A stretch of DNA of 64,000 bases from Capronia americana (GCA_016110215.1 JADWQD010000013.1:124001-188000), one strand, 5' to 3'; shown: positions 1-11,437, counted from the stretch's first letter. The notes: generated from the letters alone by a model not told the origin. Numbers and translations are program-made.

Positions 1-3000
1 TGCCTGAGACCCACCAGCGGTGGAGAGATCACCGGTGGATCTCGTAGTGCGAAGACGAGTGAGGGTCGTGACAGGACCTAAAACAGAGTTAAGTTGATCT
101 GAAGCATCCCTCGATCGAGTCAGATCAAGGGCAGCACCGAATCCGTACGTGTTCTGTCGGCTCAGCTCATTGGGCGTATTGGGAGCCCCAGTATCGAGTT
201 TGGGCAGCTGGGCAAGTCGTGGCGAACGAGAATTGGACCGTGGCCGAACTGTGAGATGAGACATGTTATCAGAAGAGACAGTTCGACTGATGGCATCTTC
301 TGGGGACAAAAGGCCTTGCTTATGTTCTTGTTGATCGCGATCCCTTTGAAATGGCGAAGTGAAACTGGGCAGATTGGGATTATTGTATCGAGGCCGATCA
401 TCATTCGAAGCACCTGCCTTCGCAGTGATTGGGGAGACCTGATCACTGGGGGTGCTCTCCAGGGTAGAAGACCTTGAGCGCGCAAGTGGTGGGGGAGTCT
501 TCAGAACGGTCCCGTTCTGGTGATGGTGGTGATGATGTTCCTTGTCCAAATCAGACTCATACGAGCGGATACTACCTTCCGAAGCTGAGCCTCGGTGCCT
601 GTATACCGTGGGAGGATCACGTTTCCAGATAAAGTCCCCTACTCGTGACACTTCATTGCCAACGATTTCTGCAATCCGGCCACCTTTGAAGATACCGCGG
701 AGTCTTGAATGGTCACCTCCGGTTGTTCCAGCAGATCGCGTGCTGACCTTGCTAGCTACGCTGTGCCTCTGTTCATTCGACGACTGCAGGGCAATATCGT
801 CTGCTTCTGTTGAATTTGTGCGATTCTTCGACAACGGACTGACGCCCCTTGTCATCGGACTTTGGCCTCGAGAATCAGGCCCTGTGGTGTGTTTTGCTGG
901 ATCCTGGCTAACTTGCACTGGAGGGACCTGGGCGAAGTCAGTCCTACTGATCGACCCTTGTTCTTTATGCGTCTTTCGATGGAAAGGCTGTAAGATTGTG
1001 GAGATGGGTTTCCTTGCAGGCGAGCCGGTTCGGCTGGGGGGCGGCGAGAGATTGATGGCAATACTTGGCCATTCCAGGTTGGTGGGGGAGCTTGGCGCTG
1101 TCGTGGTATCATAATCAGTGGAAGCGCGTGGTTGTCGGTCGTGCTCGACACTTGATCTGATCGGAACCTGTGCTGATGAGCGATGTTGCGATGTGTCATG
1201 TCTGTTTCGCGATCGAGTCAATGGTGAGGCTTTCTTTAGACTGTCTACACGGAACAGCTTGTTGAGTGCCGAATGATCGATCGAGCCTCTTTTCGAAGTG
1301 GGCGCCGAGGATCCTTGACTCGAATCTCCATGGCCATTGCCAAAAGTCTGAGGCGATTGCTTCGATTGTAAGTGGCTGCCTTGGCCTTCCAAAGTGTCCG
1401 TCGTCGGAGCGTCCTGCTTCTTCCGCCGCAGTCTTTTACGGCCACGTTCACCGTCCGACGACAGACCAGAATATTCGGATTCGCTGCTATCCTGAAATAA
1501 TTTCTTCCTGATTCGAGACCGTTCTCTGGAGCTGCTGCCTTCCTTGGGTTGCAACGAATCCCGAATGATATCCCTGCGCCGGCCATGACGCCCACTCTTG
1601 CGGTGATGATGAGCCGACTTGAATGTTGGCAACTCAGGCAAGGCCGACGGAGGCGGCTCGTGGAACGAATCAAGGTGAGGCTCAGGGGGAGGAGATGGCT
1701 GTTGAAATCTATCGGGTACTCCGATTGCGGGAGTACGATTGCGCCATCCAGAGAATTTGAAATGTGTGTCGGGCGGATAGATTAGATTGTTGTCTCGGTC
1801 TTGTATTTTCGTCTTGTTCAAGCCTTGCTCCAACCAATACGCGTCGGCAATCAGATCAGCAGGATGAGTGACCCAGTCAGACCGCGGGCGGCTGGGCTTG
1901 GGATGGAGCTGGTCTGGTGCCCGATGCGTCACTGTACTCTTTGGCTCCTCTTCCGGGTCGTCGGCGTCTTCGCCAGTAGTTTCCACGGTGCGTAGGTCAA
2001 GCGGAGGTAAACGAACACATTCCAAGGAGTCATGCTGGGTTTCTGTGTGACTTGAGATCAGGGCATCAACCCAAGCCCTGACTTTCTGGACATCGTGCCA
2101 TCCCTCGGCTTCACTATTGATCGGAGTCTTCTCCCAGATACGTAACTTCCGATTACGGACGTATTGTAGGGGATTGTAAGCCTTTTGTTGCGTCTCTGGT
2201 CCGCCAGGGGGTGCTGGGGTGCCTGGTCTCCGAAGTGGAGGTAGATGCGGAAGAAGCCGTCGATGTTCGTGGGCGAGCTCGAAATATATTTTCGCCTTCT
2301 CCACACGGGCTGCAGTAGCCGGAGAGACATGGTCAGCAAAACCAGGGTCAAGATCAAGATCGTCGTTGAGCTCAGTCACGGACGTGTCGACAGGCAGCTT
2401 TGGCAATATCCCAACAGGGTCCTGGTGCTTAGCCGAAGTCCTGCGTCCTGGAGAACGGCTCTGCGAGAGCTGACGCTTCGTAGACATGAACGGGGCAATG
2501 CTTCGTCGCCGAACAGTATTGCTTGGGTTCATGGTTGATGCAATTGAGATGACGCGACGGTCGCCGTGCTCAGTCGAGACATATCTCCTCCCCGAGGCCA
2601 TACGACGTCGACCTTCATTCAGACTTAGAGCCATGTTGACGATATGGGCTGGGTCGTTGTCGTAGCCGACCTTGGCCAACGGTGTCCTTTGTGCCGCCAT
2701 ATTATGGGACGTCGAAGCTGGGCTTCCAGTAAATCCAGACCCCTTGTACGAGGATGAAAGCGACCGTCGGATGTCGGTACCCGCTACGAGCTGATCTCGG
2801 CTGGGAGAATGATGGATGATAGGATCCTGCTTGACTTCGCTAGCCAGCGGAGAACTCTTGAAGGATGAATTCGAGTAGCCATTAGTCTTGTGCCTTCTCT
2901 TTGCGACCGTCAGCTCGGACTCGCCAACGTTTCTTTCCTTTTCAGAAGACATTCGGGAAGTAGTGGGCGATCCTCTCGAGAGGCGCTTCGAATCGGAGAT

Positions 3001-3363
3001 GGGCTCGAGAAGAAACCCGCCTGAGGTCCGCGAGACGTTATGGCGGGGGGCATCATTTTCCTTTTCCTTCTCCTTCGCCCTCTCCTTCTCCCTGCTACGC
3101 TCGCTCCGTGCACTGCTGCCACCAAAGGAAAGACGCTCTAGCAACCGATTCTGTCCGGGCTCGGGAGTGCGCCTGCCACTTCTATGGCTCCCCAATCCTG
3201 AAGCCGGTGACCCGGTCCTCGAGGCGCGGCCATCTTGCTCATGGGAAGGATCGCGAACAGAGTGGAAGACGGGCAGCGACAAGTGGTTGGATTCGGGGCG
3301 GTCTTTGTCGGTGACCTCGTCGCTGGCAGCTCGGCCTTCAGGAGGTGTGGGAGAAGTCGACAT
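1..3363 (-). CDS. Large serine-rich, disordered fungal protein (partial, C-terminus off the left edge)
   Basis: The frame is open without a stop from an ATG at 3363 down to base 1, so at least 1121 residues are present and the C-terminus is missing. Most of the protein is low-complexity: serine, arginine and proline-rich stretches, an RSEKERAKEKEN-like charged run near residue 90, and a short HHHHH run. Two blocks look ordered and conserved: one around residues 385-435 containing YNPLQYVRNRKLRIWE followed by a WHDVQKVRAWVDAL segment, and one around residues 885-915 containing LRGIFKGGRIAEIVGNEVSR. I see no catalytic motif, signal peptide or convincing membrane span. The two blocks resemble a fungal-specific family of unknown function; a link to yeast Mtc4 is only a weak recollection and should not be taken as an assignment. 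No intron is needed to keep the frame. Confidence 0.75.
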   Translation of the reverse strand, partial: MSTSPTPPEGRAASDEVTDKDRPESNHLSLPVFHSVRDPSHEQDGRASRTGSPASGLGSHRSGRRTPEPGQNRLLERLSFGGSSARSERSREKERAKEKEKENDAPRHNVSRTSGGFLLEPISDSKRLSRGSPTTSRMSSEKERNVGESELTVAKRRHKTNGYSNSSFKSSPLASEVKQDPIIHHSPSRDQLVAGTDIRRSLSSSYKGSGFTGSPASTSHNMAAQRTPLAKVGYDNDPAHIVNMALSLNEGRRRMASGRRYVSTEHGDRRVISIASTMNPSNTVRRRSIAPFMSTKRQLSQSRSPGRRTSAKHQDPVGILPKLPVDTSVTELNDDLDLDPGFADHVSPATAARVEKAKIYFELAHEHRRLLPHLPPLRRPGTPAPPGGPETQQKAYNPLQYVRNRKLRIWEKTPINSEAEGWHDVQKVRAWVDALISSHTETQHDSLECVRLPPLDLRTVETTGEDADDPEEEPKSTVTHRAPDQLHPKPSRPRSDWVTHPADLIADAYWLEQGLNKTKIQDRDNNLIYPPDTHFKFSGWRNRTPAIGVPDRFQQPSPPPEPHLDSFHEPPPSALPELPTFKSAHHHRKSGRHGRRRDIIRDSLQPKEGSSSRERSRIRKKLFQDSSESEYSGLSSDGERGRKRLRRKKQDAPTTDTLEGQGSHLQSKQSPQTFGNGHGDSSQGSSAPTSKRGSIDHSALNKLFRVDSLKKASPLTRSRNRHDTSQHRSSAQVPIRSSVEHDRQPRASTDYDTTTAPSSPTNLEWPSIAINLSPPPSRTGSPARKPISTILQPFHRKTHKEQGSISRTDFAQVPPVQVSQDPAKHTTGPDSRGQSPMTRGVSPLSKNRTNSTEADDIALQSSNEQRHSVASKVSTRSAGTTGGDHSRLRGIFKGGRIAEIVGNEVSRVGDFIWKRDPPTVYRHRGSASEGSIRSYESDLDKEHHHHHHQNGTVLKTPPPLARSRSSTLESTPSDQVSPITAKAGASNDDRPRYNNPNLPSFTSPFQRDRDQQEHKQGLLSPEDAISRTVSSDNMSHLTVRPRSNSRSPRLAQLPKLDTGAPNTPNELSRQNTYGFGAALDLTRSRDASDQLNSVLGPVTTLTRLRTTRSTGDLSTAGGSQA

Positions 3364-4081
3364 CAGTCACCTGCCCATCAAAGCAGGTGCACTGGTCGGC
3401 TACCGCAGCTTCCTGCGCGCAGTTGTAGATGGAATCATTGCATTAGGCGAATGAGGGTATAGGGTAGTGCTCGTGACGCCGTCGAGGAATACCGATGCCT
3501 GGGCGACGGTAACGAGTACTAGAGTTGATTGCTTGGTCGGGTAAATATTCTGGATCAAAAGGTCAGTCGGCCGCTGCCCGCATGGATGGCAGTCCAGGTG
3601 GTTAAAATCAATCGAATAATGTGAAGCAAAAGGTGATGTGACGGGGCGGTCCTCCGTAGGGTTACTGCCTAAGCCGTTAATTGGTGGGCTTGGTCAAGCG
3701 ACGCCGAGCATGCTGGTTAGGGTTGTGAGGGCAGCTTTTAACTAGACTCGAGGCGGCCTGGCTCGTCAACCACAACTCACTCATGCTTTGGTGATGACAG
3801 CAAGCATTGCCTGATGCGAAGTCCGTGATCACTGCGGCTGTACGTTGGGCGCTCTACCATCAAACAGTCAACATTTCTGTCACTGTCGAAAACTAGGCTG
3901 CAGTATTATATATTCAGAGACTACCAAACGGGCAATTTTCTATCCATCTCGTGTCAGCACCCGCTGGATCTCACCTTGTGGAGCGATGAGCAAGAACTCC
4001 ATTGAGTCCGGAAGATCTCCAGCTGGTCTTTCGGTCGATGGTCCCTGTCAGCACACAAATAGTGACAGCCTTCCAACGCTT
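3364..4081. other. Intergenic stretch, upstream of the partial gene and downstream of the hydrolase
   Basis: About 0.7 kb with no supportable gene. It should hold the promoter of the minus-strand gene ending off the left edge and the 3' region of the hydrolase. I see no repeat or RNA gene in it. Confidence 0.6.
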
Positions 4082-5275
4082 CTAGGTTGCGCATTCCCCT
4101 TCCACCAGCCTCAATATGCAAAGTCTGACCTGTTCACTCGTCTGGATCCTGTTGTGTCCGCCGTGCCGGACTCTCTCCCACCATAAACGCTTCTTGCCAT
4201 CCTCACTCTTGAATTCCTCATGATCCAGATCTCGCGTGAACTCGATCTTGTCGTTCGACGCAGCCGCTAACAGGTGGTCCCAGTTCGCGCGACCTTCCTG
4301 CCATGGGATCTCATGGTCATTACGAGCATGTAACATGGCAAGGTTCAGCTGAACATCCGGCGTCCTTGCCAGCTCCACTAACTTAGAGCTCGCATCCCAT
4401 TTGTCTTCGATCTTGGAGCGCAAGTAGTCTTGGACCCGAGGGTATCCCATCAAGGGAGACAGTAAGGGCGGAGTAAGTCCTTTGAATGAGTAGGATTCGA
4501 TTAAGTTGGGCAACGATGTGAAGCTGGCGATCAACACCAAGGCCTTAAACGGTGCCCTCCGAAGTTTCAGCACCCATTCGTGGTAAAAGGCTGTTGCGAT
4601 AAATGTTCCCATGGACTGTCCGACAAGAATGATCTGTGATGGATCAAGATGCTCCTCTGACGCCTGGCTTTTTCTTCCGATCTCGTCGGAATAGCCTGTC
4701 AGAGCAGACATCAGGGCCACTGCATCCTGAACTACACCTGTCTCGGTCGGGCTTCCTGTACTGAGACCAAATCCCCGATAGTCGAAGGCAATGACATGAA
4801 CTGGTTTCTCTGGCGTTGACACACCGAGCATTTGCTGATATGCACTTGGGCGGTAGTTGGAAGCAAGATGAGCGGCGTTCCCATGGAAGGCTACCACAGC
4901 GGTGGCATGTCGATCCTTCAAGAGTAGTTGCAAGCCCACACTCTGGGAGGCGGCGTGGAAGGGCTTCAAGCCGAAGTGGGGCTGAAGTTTCAATGCCTGT
5001 TCGTGTTTATGGTACAAATGAGTGGGCAGGATATGCCAAGCGAAGAGGGTGACATTGTCTGGAGTCGTGATTGTGAAAGGCTGAATCTGATGATGGATGA
5101 AGCCAAACTGCTCCGTGTTGTTCAGATCCTGCCAGTAAGTAGGGTTGAACTTGTGAACGTATGTCACATTGCGTTGGACGGCTGGGACAGTCAAGCTACC
5201 CATCGCCAGAGCATATATCAGTCCACACGCCGCCAGGCCCCAGAAGGCCTTGCGGAAGAGATTGTCGAAGGCCAT
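4082..5275 (-). CDS. Alpha/beta hydrolase, ABHD12/Bem46-type membrane lipase
   Basis: The product is 397 residues from the ATG at 5275. It has a short cytosolic N-terminus, one hydrophobic anchor at about residues 8-28 (GLAACGLIYALAMG core), then an alpha/beta hydrolase fold. The oxyanion region reads FHGNAAH, the nucleophile elbow is GQSMGT with Ser221, the acid is probably Asp320 in ARNDHEI, and the base is His374 in HGGHN; the DYRGFGLSTG strand-loop is typical. The family (ABHD12/ABHD13, yeast YNL320W/Bem46) acts on lysophospholipids or monoacylglycerols at internal membranes; the substrate here is inferred. The frame extends upstream only to a GTG after a stop, so this ATG is preferred. 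A GTAAGT at about 5352 and a CCGCAG just before the ATG suggest a 5'-UTR intron of about 75 bases. It diverges from swc3. Confidence 0.85.
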   Translation of the reverse strand: MAFDNLFRKAFWGLAACGLIYALAMGSLTVPAVQRNVTYVHKFNPTYWQDLNNTEQFGFIHHQIQPFTITTPDNVTLFAWHILPTHLYHKHEQALKLQPHFGLKPFHAASQSVGLQLLLKDRHATAVVAFHGNAAHLASNYRPSAYQQMLGVSTPEKPVHVIAFDYRGFGLSTGSPTETGVVQDAVALMSALTGYSDEIGRKSQASEEHLDPSQIILVGQSMGTFIATAFYHEWVLKLRRAPFKALVLIASFTSLPNLIESYSFKGLTPPLLSPLMGYPRVQDYLRSKIEDKWDASSKLVELARTPDVQLNLAMLHARNDHEIPWQEGRANWDHLLAAASNDKIEFTRDLDHEEFKSEDGKKRLWWERVRHGGHNRIQTSEQVRLCILRLVEGECAT

Positions 5276-5598
5276 CTCTGCGGATAACCCGGGAGCAGGT
5301 TTATCTCGCTTGGGACCAATCTGGGCCTTTTGTACAAGACCGACGGACTTACACACTCATCATCAAGAAATCGGTGTCAGCTATTCGTCGTCTACACGCA
5401 CATAGTCGACAACATCGGTTGGAACGGTTTCCGAAGTTGGTGAGATTGATGTGAGAGATCAAGATCGCCTCGGCTGACCTTCCCATCGTAAATGTCTTCG
5501 AGAGGGCATTCCGCTGCAACAACCAAGTGTACGAGGTACTTTCGACTCCAATCCTCCCAGCTGCCAGAGCGGCGACAGAATATACCGTCGGTTGAATC
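5276..5598. promoter_or_regulatory. Shared divergent promoter of the hydrolase and swc3
   Basis: The two start codons lie 323 bases apart on opposite strands, so this interval must hold both promoters and leaders. No clear TATA element is visible. Part of it is a candidate 5'-UTR intron of the hydrolase (GTAAGT near 5352 to CAG near 5277, read on the minus strand). Confidence 0.5.
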
Positions 5599-7596
5599 AT
5601 GGCCGACGTGACTCCCCAGAAGAGGGAACTTCCCGCCAGGGAGCGTCGGGAATCTGCAGCAAAACGAAGAGCATTGTCGCCGGCGCAACCTCCTTCGAGC
5701 ACGACGACCCCCACCGCTCACAAACCATCCACGGCCGGCTCTACGCCAGCTACTGGCCGAAAGACAGGGTACACTCGCGGGCCATATAAAAAGCGCGCCA
5801 GCCTGGTTCAGGCTCAGACTCCTACCTCGGGCTCACGCTCATCACCTTCAGTCTCGATCTCCGGAGATGTCGTGCCTACCCGTATCATGGCGAACAAGCC
5901 CTTGCCTACGACGAAAGAAAAGCCGCCTCCGAAGTTGTCCCTCAAAGAGTACCAATCTATTGCTGAGAGCGCCATCCTGGCCGCGTCTTTGTATCAATCT
6001 CGCATACAATGGCTGTACAATGGTATCTTCCAAAAGTACTACGTCAAGAAGAGGAAGGGGGTTGAGGTACCTCCCAACAACCCGGATGTTAAGTCAATGC
6101 AGCGCTTAGGTTCTGCCACTATCACTATTGAACCGCATACCTTTGACGCTATGTTCTACGTGGTCAAGGATGCTCCGGTATCTCAGCCCTACCAGCGCCA
6201 TCCAAATCAGCACACCACCAAACAGATGGGCCCTCCGGCGCACCCTACACCAAGTACCGGCTACCCTTCACAGCCTCCGCACCAACAGCCTCACATCCCA
6301 CCAACGGTTTCCAGCCGTCCTTCAGCCACCAAGCCTCCGGTCCCTGCACAGTCCGTGCCTGCACAAGCGCCTACACCTGCAAAAGCCACTGAAAATGACG
6401 TTCCCGAAGGCACAGGCAAACACGAAAACAACGGTCAGCCTACCTCCGTTGGCCTTCCGGCAGCACCGACACCGAATGAACCCCAAAGCCAGTCACCACA
6501 ACCGGGCCCCAAGCCCAATCCAACCGCACCCGCGAAAGGAAGTGCACAAGACCCGGTGATCCAAATGCTTGCTGCCCGCGCCGCGTCGGACTCACAGTTG
6601 AAGGAGTTGATGAAGATCGTGGCTACTTCCAGGGCGTCGCCGGAGCAGTTGAAGGAGTTCCAATCCCACATTGACGAGTTCAACGAGGTCATTCGGCGGC
6701 AGGAAGCAGCGCGAGTTGCCAAAAAAGAAGGACCACCTAGCCAGCCATCGTCAACTAGGCCAGTGCCGGAAGCATCTCAGGCTTCACCCGCTATGCAATC
6801 CAAGCCTGCTACACCGAGCCCACCAGCTCCGGTGTCGACTCCGACACCAGCACCATCCGTAGCAACCATCCCCCCACCATCTGCTGTGCAAAGCGCTTCT
6901 CAGATGCAGCCACGTCAGCAGTCGGCCCTGGCAGCTACACCTACGGGTCCGCCATCGGCAGCAGCAGCATTGCCCGGAGTGGTGCATACGTTTCCGAACC
7001 CACCTGCACCAGTTGGTCGTGGGGGTCCAATGACGGGCTATGTTGGGTATCCTGCTCCGACCCCAGCCCGACCCGAGCCCTTCATCAAGCATATTGTCCT
7101 GGAACTTACCAGTGTGCCAGCGGGTGGTCAAGCTGCTTGTCCAGATAGATGGTTGTTTCCCGATCATGCGGTGCTGGATATGCGACCAAATGGACTGGAC
7201 ATGATCTGCTCCTTCTTAGTGGAACGTAAAGGCTCGCAGATCGTGTCCCGGGCCGGCCCAGAGCTTCCTGCAGGTAAAGGCGAGACAGAAGGCAAATGGC
7301 AAGGAGACCAAGAATATTATCAGCCAGTGACCATGACCATCAGAGCGCGAGATCACAAAATCATCCAGACGATTGCCAAAGCCGCAAAGACTCTACCGGC
7401 GGTGCAAGAGTACATGAGGGAGGTGATGGGCAAGAAACTGCGAGCGCCAGTGGAATATCTCGTGCATCAACTGCCACGCGACAGGGGCCATGTGGGCGCG
7501 GAAGGCACGGAGACTGGGTTCGTGGACAGCGGCGTGGAGCTTAGCAGTGACGCCGCATCAGACGACGACGAATTGAAGGACTGGTATGGGATATGA
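5599..7596 (+). CDS. swc3: SWR1 chromatin-remodelling complex subunit Swc3
   Basis: A single-exon gene for 665 residues, starting at an ATG in good context. The N-terminus is basic, with an AT-hook-like RKTGYTRGPYKKR around residues 53-66. The conserved Swc3 block is at about residues 103-195: LSLKEYQSIAESAILAASLY, then a WLYNGIFQKYYVKK stretch. Residues 200-490 are a proline/glutamine/alanine-rich linker. A second ordered part at about 495-630 contains an IVLELTS strand and a YYQPVTMTIRARDHKI segment, and the tail is acidic (ASDDDELKDWYGI). Swc3 belongs to the SWR1 complex, which exchanges H2A for H2A.Z in nucleosomes in the nucleus. The length is greater than in yeast because of the linker, which is usual in filamentous fungi. 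Identification rests on the N-terminal block. Confidence 0.88.
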   Translation: MADVTPQKRELPARERRESAAKRRALSPAQPPSSTTTPTAHKPSTAGSTPATGRKTGYTRGPYKKRASLVQAQTPTSGSRSSPSVSISGDVVPTRIMANKPLPTTKEKPPPKLSLKEYQSIAESAILAASLYQSRIQWLYNGIFQKYYVKKRKGVEVPPNNPDVKSMQRLGSATITIEPHTFDAMFYVVKDAPVSQPYQRHPNQHTTKQMGPPAHPTPSTGYPSQPPHQQPHIPPTVSSRPSATKPPVPAQSVPAQAPTPAKATENDVPEGTGKHENNGQPTSVGLPAAPTPNEPQSQSPQPGPKPNPTAPAKGSAQDPVIQMLAARAASDSQLKELMKIVATSRASPEQLKEFQSHIDEFNEVIRRQEAARVAKKEGPPSQPSSTRPVPEASQASPAMQSKPATPSPPAPVSTPTPAPSVATIPPPSAVQSASQMQPRQQSALAATPTGPPSAAAALPGVVHTFPNPPAPVGRGGPMTGYVGYPAPTPARPEPFIKHIVLELTSVPAGGQAACPDRWLFPDHAVLDMRPNGLDMICSFLVERKGSQIVSRAGPELPAGKGETEGKWQGDQEYYQPVTMTIRARDHKIIQTIAKAAKTLPAVQEYMREVMGKKLRAPVEYLVHQLPRDRGHVGAEGTETGFVDSGVELSSDAASDDDELKDWYGI

Positions 7597-8421
7597 GTAG
7601 TGATGAATCGACTCGGTTCGTTGATAACGGAGGGATCACCTCGTTTTAGCTTCATTGGGTACGCGATATCGGTGACGAGTAGAGGAGCTTATGTACTGCT
7701 ACCCGACCGGAGAGAATCTTAGGCATCAGACCACGACCGATTCCTCCGCTCATGATCCTTGATGATACAGACAAGGGGTGTTTGTGCCTGGTCGAGTCTT
7801 GTGGCGCAATAGGATGCTAGCATGTGCTGTTGAGACGCAGAACTGTCCATAGTTCGCTCCATCCGACATCCTCTTTGTAAGGACTGAGCGATGCAATTAC
7901 TTTATAACCCGGCGGTTCGCCGCCATGGTCGACGCTGAGTCCCGCCGCTCAACCAGCAGTGCGCCTAGAGCTGTTCCCACCATTCCCTCTTATCCTCCGC
8001 ACCCGTCCTGTATTTCCGCCACAAGTAAGACGGGACTAACATCCGCCAGGGCACCGAGCGCAAATCGGTGGCGATGTCATTGTGCGTCTGTCGATCAATG
8101 TTGCCGCAGTCCCTGGCACATCTGAACCACTTCACCGCAAACTAACCAGAGAACCCTTGCTGCGACCAGACTCTCTAACCAACCACAACACTATGCTTGA
8201 CATTCGGAGTCCCATTCATCGCATGTGTCTATCCACTCAATAACCCGGCTGCCATTCGTTCTTTTAATGCCATCGGCGGACCTAGAACAACCTACACACA
8301 CTGAGGGCGTCTTCAACCGCGCCCTGGACGATTACCCGCGATTTTGTCGCTTCCTCATCCACGCAAACACTGTTCAACGCCACAGGGACACGCCTGGTCT
8401 TGTCATGCACCTTCTGCTCGC
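7597..8421. other. Intergenic, swc3 3' region and promoter of the GH36 gene
   Basis: About 0.8 kb without a supportable gene. The last 300 bases are pyrimidine-rich and probably contain the promoter and leader of the raffinose-synthase-like gene. Confidence 0.5.
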
Positions 8422-11400
8422 ATGTCGCCCTCGAATTCTTTCTCTCCTTCCCCTTTCCCTGCTGTCGATGACACTGCTTCCCGGCCAACTCAGATAAAAT
8501 TCTATCGTCCGGCGCAGATGGCTCTCTTTGCAAAGCTTGCGACCTACCCTCCGCTGGCCCAAGTCACGGTTGTTTCTCCGACACGAGGCAAAGTAAGTAT
8601 CAGCCCTCCTTGTCTCCTGACTGCCGGGCGTGGGTGAGCATGTGGCAGAATTGGACCACTCCACAGCCTTCCTGCATGGCGATGACGTCTTGACAGACGC
8701 CCGCCCCTTGCTTATCACACTAACGATTCCGTAGTTCAATTTCACAGTCGTTCTCGAATCGTCAAAGTCATTGCCCGAAAGGCCGTGGGAAGTTTCCATA
8801 TGGTACGACCACGGGAGCTACGCCGGCATCAAGTCTCCATGGCAGGCACTGGATCTTAAGCTTGAGCACGCCACTCCCGCAGTCCTTTACGACGACACGC
8901 AAACCGACAACTACCGGTACACCTTTTCCGGCGACCTCGAGAGCCCTTTTGTGTCCTTTGGCCGGACGTACAAGGGCCGAAGAGTGCCTTTCACGGTCCG
9001 CTTCCGAGTAGATCCAAACGCAGAATGGTCATGGGTGTACCACAACTTTGGCATCAAAGATGGTGAACTTATTCTACAACCACCCATTGACCCTAACTTC
9101 CTCGGCGCATCCCCGGTTGAGGTCGAGGAAGGTTGGACGCTGAGAAAGACCCCAAGCGATGCGCCCGAGGCTCGACTATACACCATCGAATCAGCCCACC
9201 CGATCCCGACCCCGAACGTGGGCAATGCGAAAGTAGAATCACTTGTCCTAGGCCGGGTAACTCAAGTATGTCGCTGGCTTGCCCTGGTCCGGATATGGGA
9301 GCCGTGGTTTGCGCCCCGGCACGGTGAGAATCGACTTCACCTTTCGGAACCAGCAATATTACTCTCCTTCCTCCGCTCCGATGGCCTGCATGTCGTGCTG
9401 CTGGCGGTGAACGGCATCGATGAGGTCCTGACAGAGCTAACATCCACCGACGAAGGTGAGATTGTGGTTCAGGCCAGGAATGATACGGGCCGGGATCGCA
9501 AGTACAAAATCCTGGCAGCTTCTGCTTGGAAATTCGAGGTTGCAAATGCCGCTGTCATGTACGAAATGCGCAAACTTGTCCGCCAGTCCAATGCATATCA
9601 ACAAGCGCTCGAACAGCTGGAGCAACTACCCAGGAGCATCCGATCGGAGTCTCTGAATTCGGATACGGTGCTTGTCAATCACGTGGCACACCCTACTGAC
9701 GACCCGACAATGACTCCCCAATGGCTGGCTAGCTGGTATGATGGCCTTGCCTACTGTACCTGGAATTCTCTCGGCCAGGACCTGAATGCACAGAAGATCA
9801 TGGCCGGACTGGATTCGCTGGCTCAGCACAAAATCTACATCTCGACCTTGATCATCGATGACAACTGGCAATCCCTGGACGGCACTCAAGGAGAAACAAA
9901 TCAATTCCAACGTGGCTGGAGAGACTTCGAAGCCAATCCACTTGGCTTCCCCGAAGGCCTGAAATCAGCAGTCGACAAGATCAGAGCGACGCACCCGAAA
10001 ATTCGTGATATTGCTGTCTGGCACGCCCTGATGGGCTATTGGGGCGGTATTTCTGCAGAGGGCGGAATCGCACAGACGTACAAGACGCAGGAGGTTACAT
10101 TCCGTGACGGGACTCCCATGTCCGGCCGCAAATTGGCGGTCCATCCAGACGATATCCACAGGATGTACGATGACTTTTACCGCTTCCTGTCGAGCGCCGG
10201 CGTCACCGGCGTCAAAACAGACGTCCAATTCGCGCTTGACCTCCTCAACGACACTCCTGACCGGCGATCCTTCACGAACACCTATCAGTCGGCGTGGACA
10301 CAAGCACACCTACGCCACCTCTCTGGCAAAGCCATCTCGTGCATGTCGATGCTGCCACAAATTCTGATGCACAGCTTCCTGCCGACAACGACACCCAGAA
10401 TTCTGCTCCGCAACAGCGACGATTTCTTTCCAAACGTGCCTACTTCGCATGCGTGGCATATATTCGTCAATGCCCACAACGCCTTATTCACCCAGCATCT
10501 CAACATCCTCCCCGACTGGGACATGTTTCAGTCCAGCCACCCCTATAGTGGCTTCCATGCCGCCGCGCGTTGCGTCTCGGGAGGACCGATCTACATCACT
10601 GACACTCCCGGCGAGCACGACGTCGGCCTTATCCAGCAAATGACGGCACTAAGCCCACGAGGACAAACAGTCATCCTAAGACCCAGCTGTGTTGGAAAGA
10701 CCATGGGTGTCTACGACAAGTACGATGAAAAGGGCGTCCTCAAAGTCGGCGCCTACGACGGTAAATCAGATGTCGGCTCTTCCTTCCTGGGCGTCTTCAA
10801 CATCGCCGAGTCAGAAACCAGCTTCATCCTGCCCATCACGAAATTCCCGGGCGTCAATGCTCCCTCCTCCTTGACCGGCGATGGAGAGGTCTCCAAGAAC
10901 AAATGGATCGTCCGCTCGCATATGTCCAAACGCATCACGTCACCGATCCACCCCTCTGATCCCATTAAGCCCGACAATCTGCTTCAATGCACATTGCCCA
11001 TCCGTGGTTACGATGTCTGGACCGCGCTGCCCGTGCACACTTTCCACCTGCCAGCAGGGGACCCGGACCTCGACGTCGCCGTGCTAGGCCTTCTCGGCCA
11101 ATTCACGGGTGCCGCTGCGATCGTCGAGACGAATTTCAACTTCGAAGAAGTCACATCCGCGGAAGTTTCACGCCGCCTGAAAATCCACGTCCAGCTCAAG
11201 GCATTCGGTCTACTGGGGATCTGGCTCTCGGACGTCCAGTCCCGGCAGCGAAAGGTCGAGGATATGATGGTCATCATTCAAGGACAAGCTGTGCCGGAGC
11301 ACGTGGTCAGCTTCGAAACAGAGCATTGCCCGGCAGAAAGCGGAATTCTTGTCATCGACGTCGGCAAAGCCTGGGAGGAGATGAAGCTGGAGCCAGGCTG

Positions 11401-11437
11401 GAGCAACGAGGTTGGGGTGGATGTCTTCTTGCATTAA
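8422..11437 (+). CDS. Raffinose-synthase-like glycoside hydrolase/transferase (GH36)
   Basis: Two exons, 8422-8592 and 8735-11437, encode 957 residues. The 142-base intron has GTAAGT, a CACTAAC branch site and GTAG, and joins in phase 0 (SPTRGK to FNFTVVLESS). The TIM-barrel part carries the marks of the raffinose synthase/seed imbibition family: YCTWNSLG near residue 390, IIDDNWQSLD, AVWHALMGYWGG, and VKTDVQ, whose Asp is the expected GH36 nucleophile. These enzymes move or remove alpha-galactosyl groups; filamentous fungi carry them without making raffinose, so the substrate is open. No signal peptide is seen, so it is probably cytosolic. An in-frame ATG at 8518 gives MALFAKLATYPPLAQ and may be the true start, because the 32 residues before it are low-complexity. 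Confidence 0.88.

Noticed and set aside
5349..5721. Minus-strand frames of about 110-120 codons over the start of swc3
   Set aside because: They overlap the divergent promoter and swc3 N-terminus, lack motifs, and differ in frame; at most the distal end is hydrolase leader.
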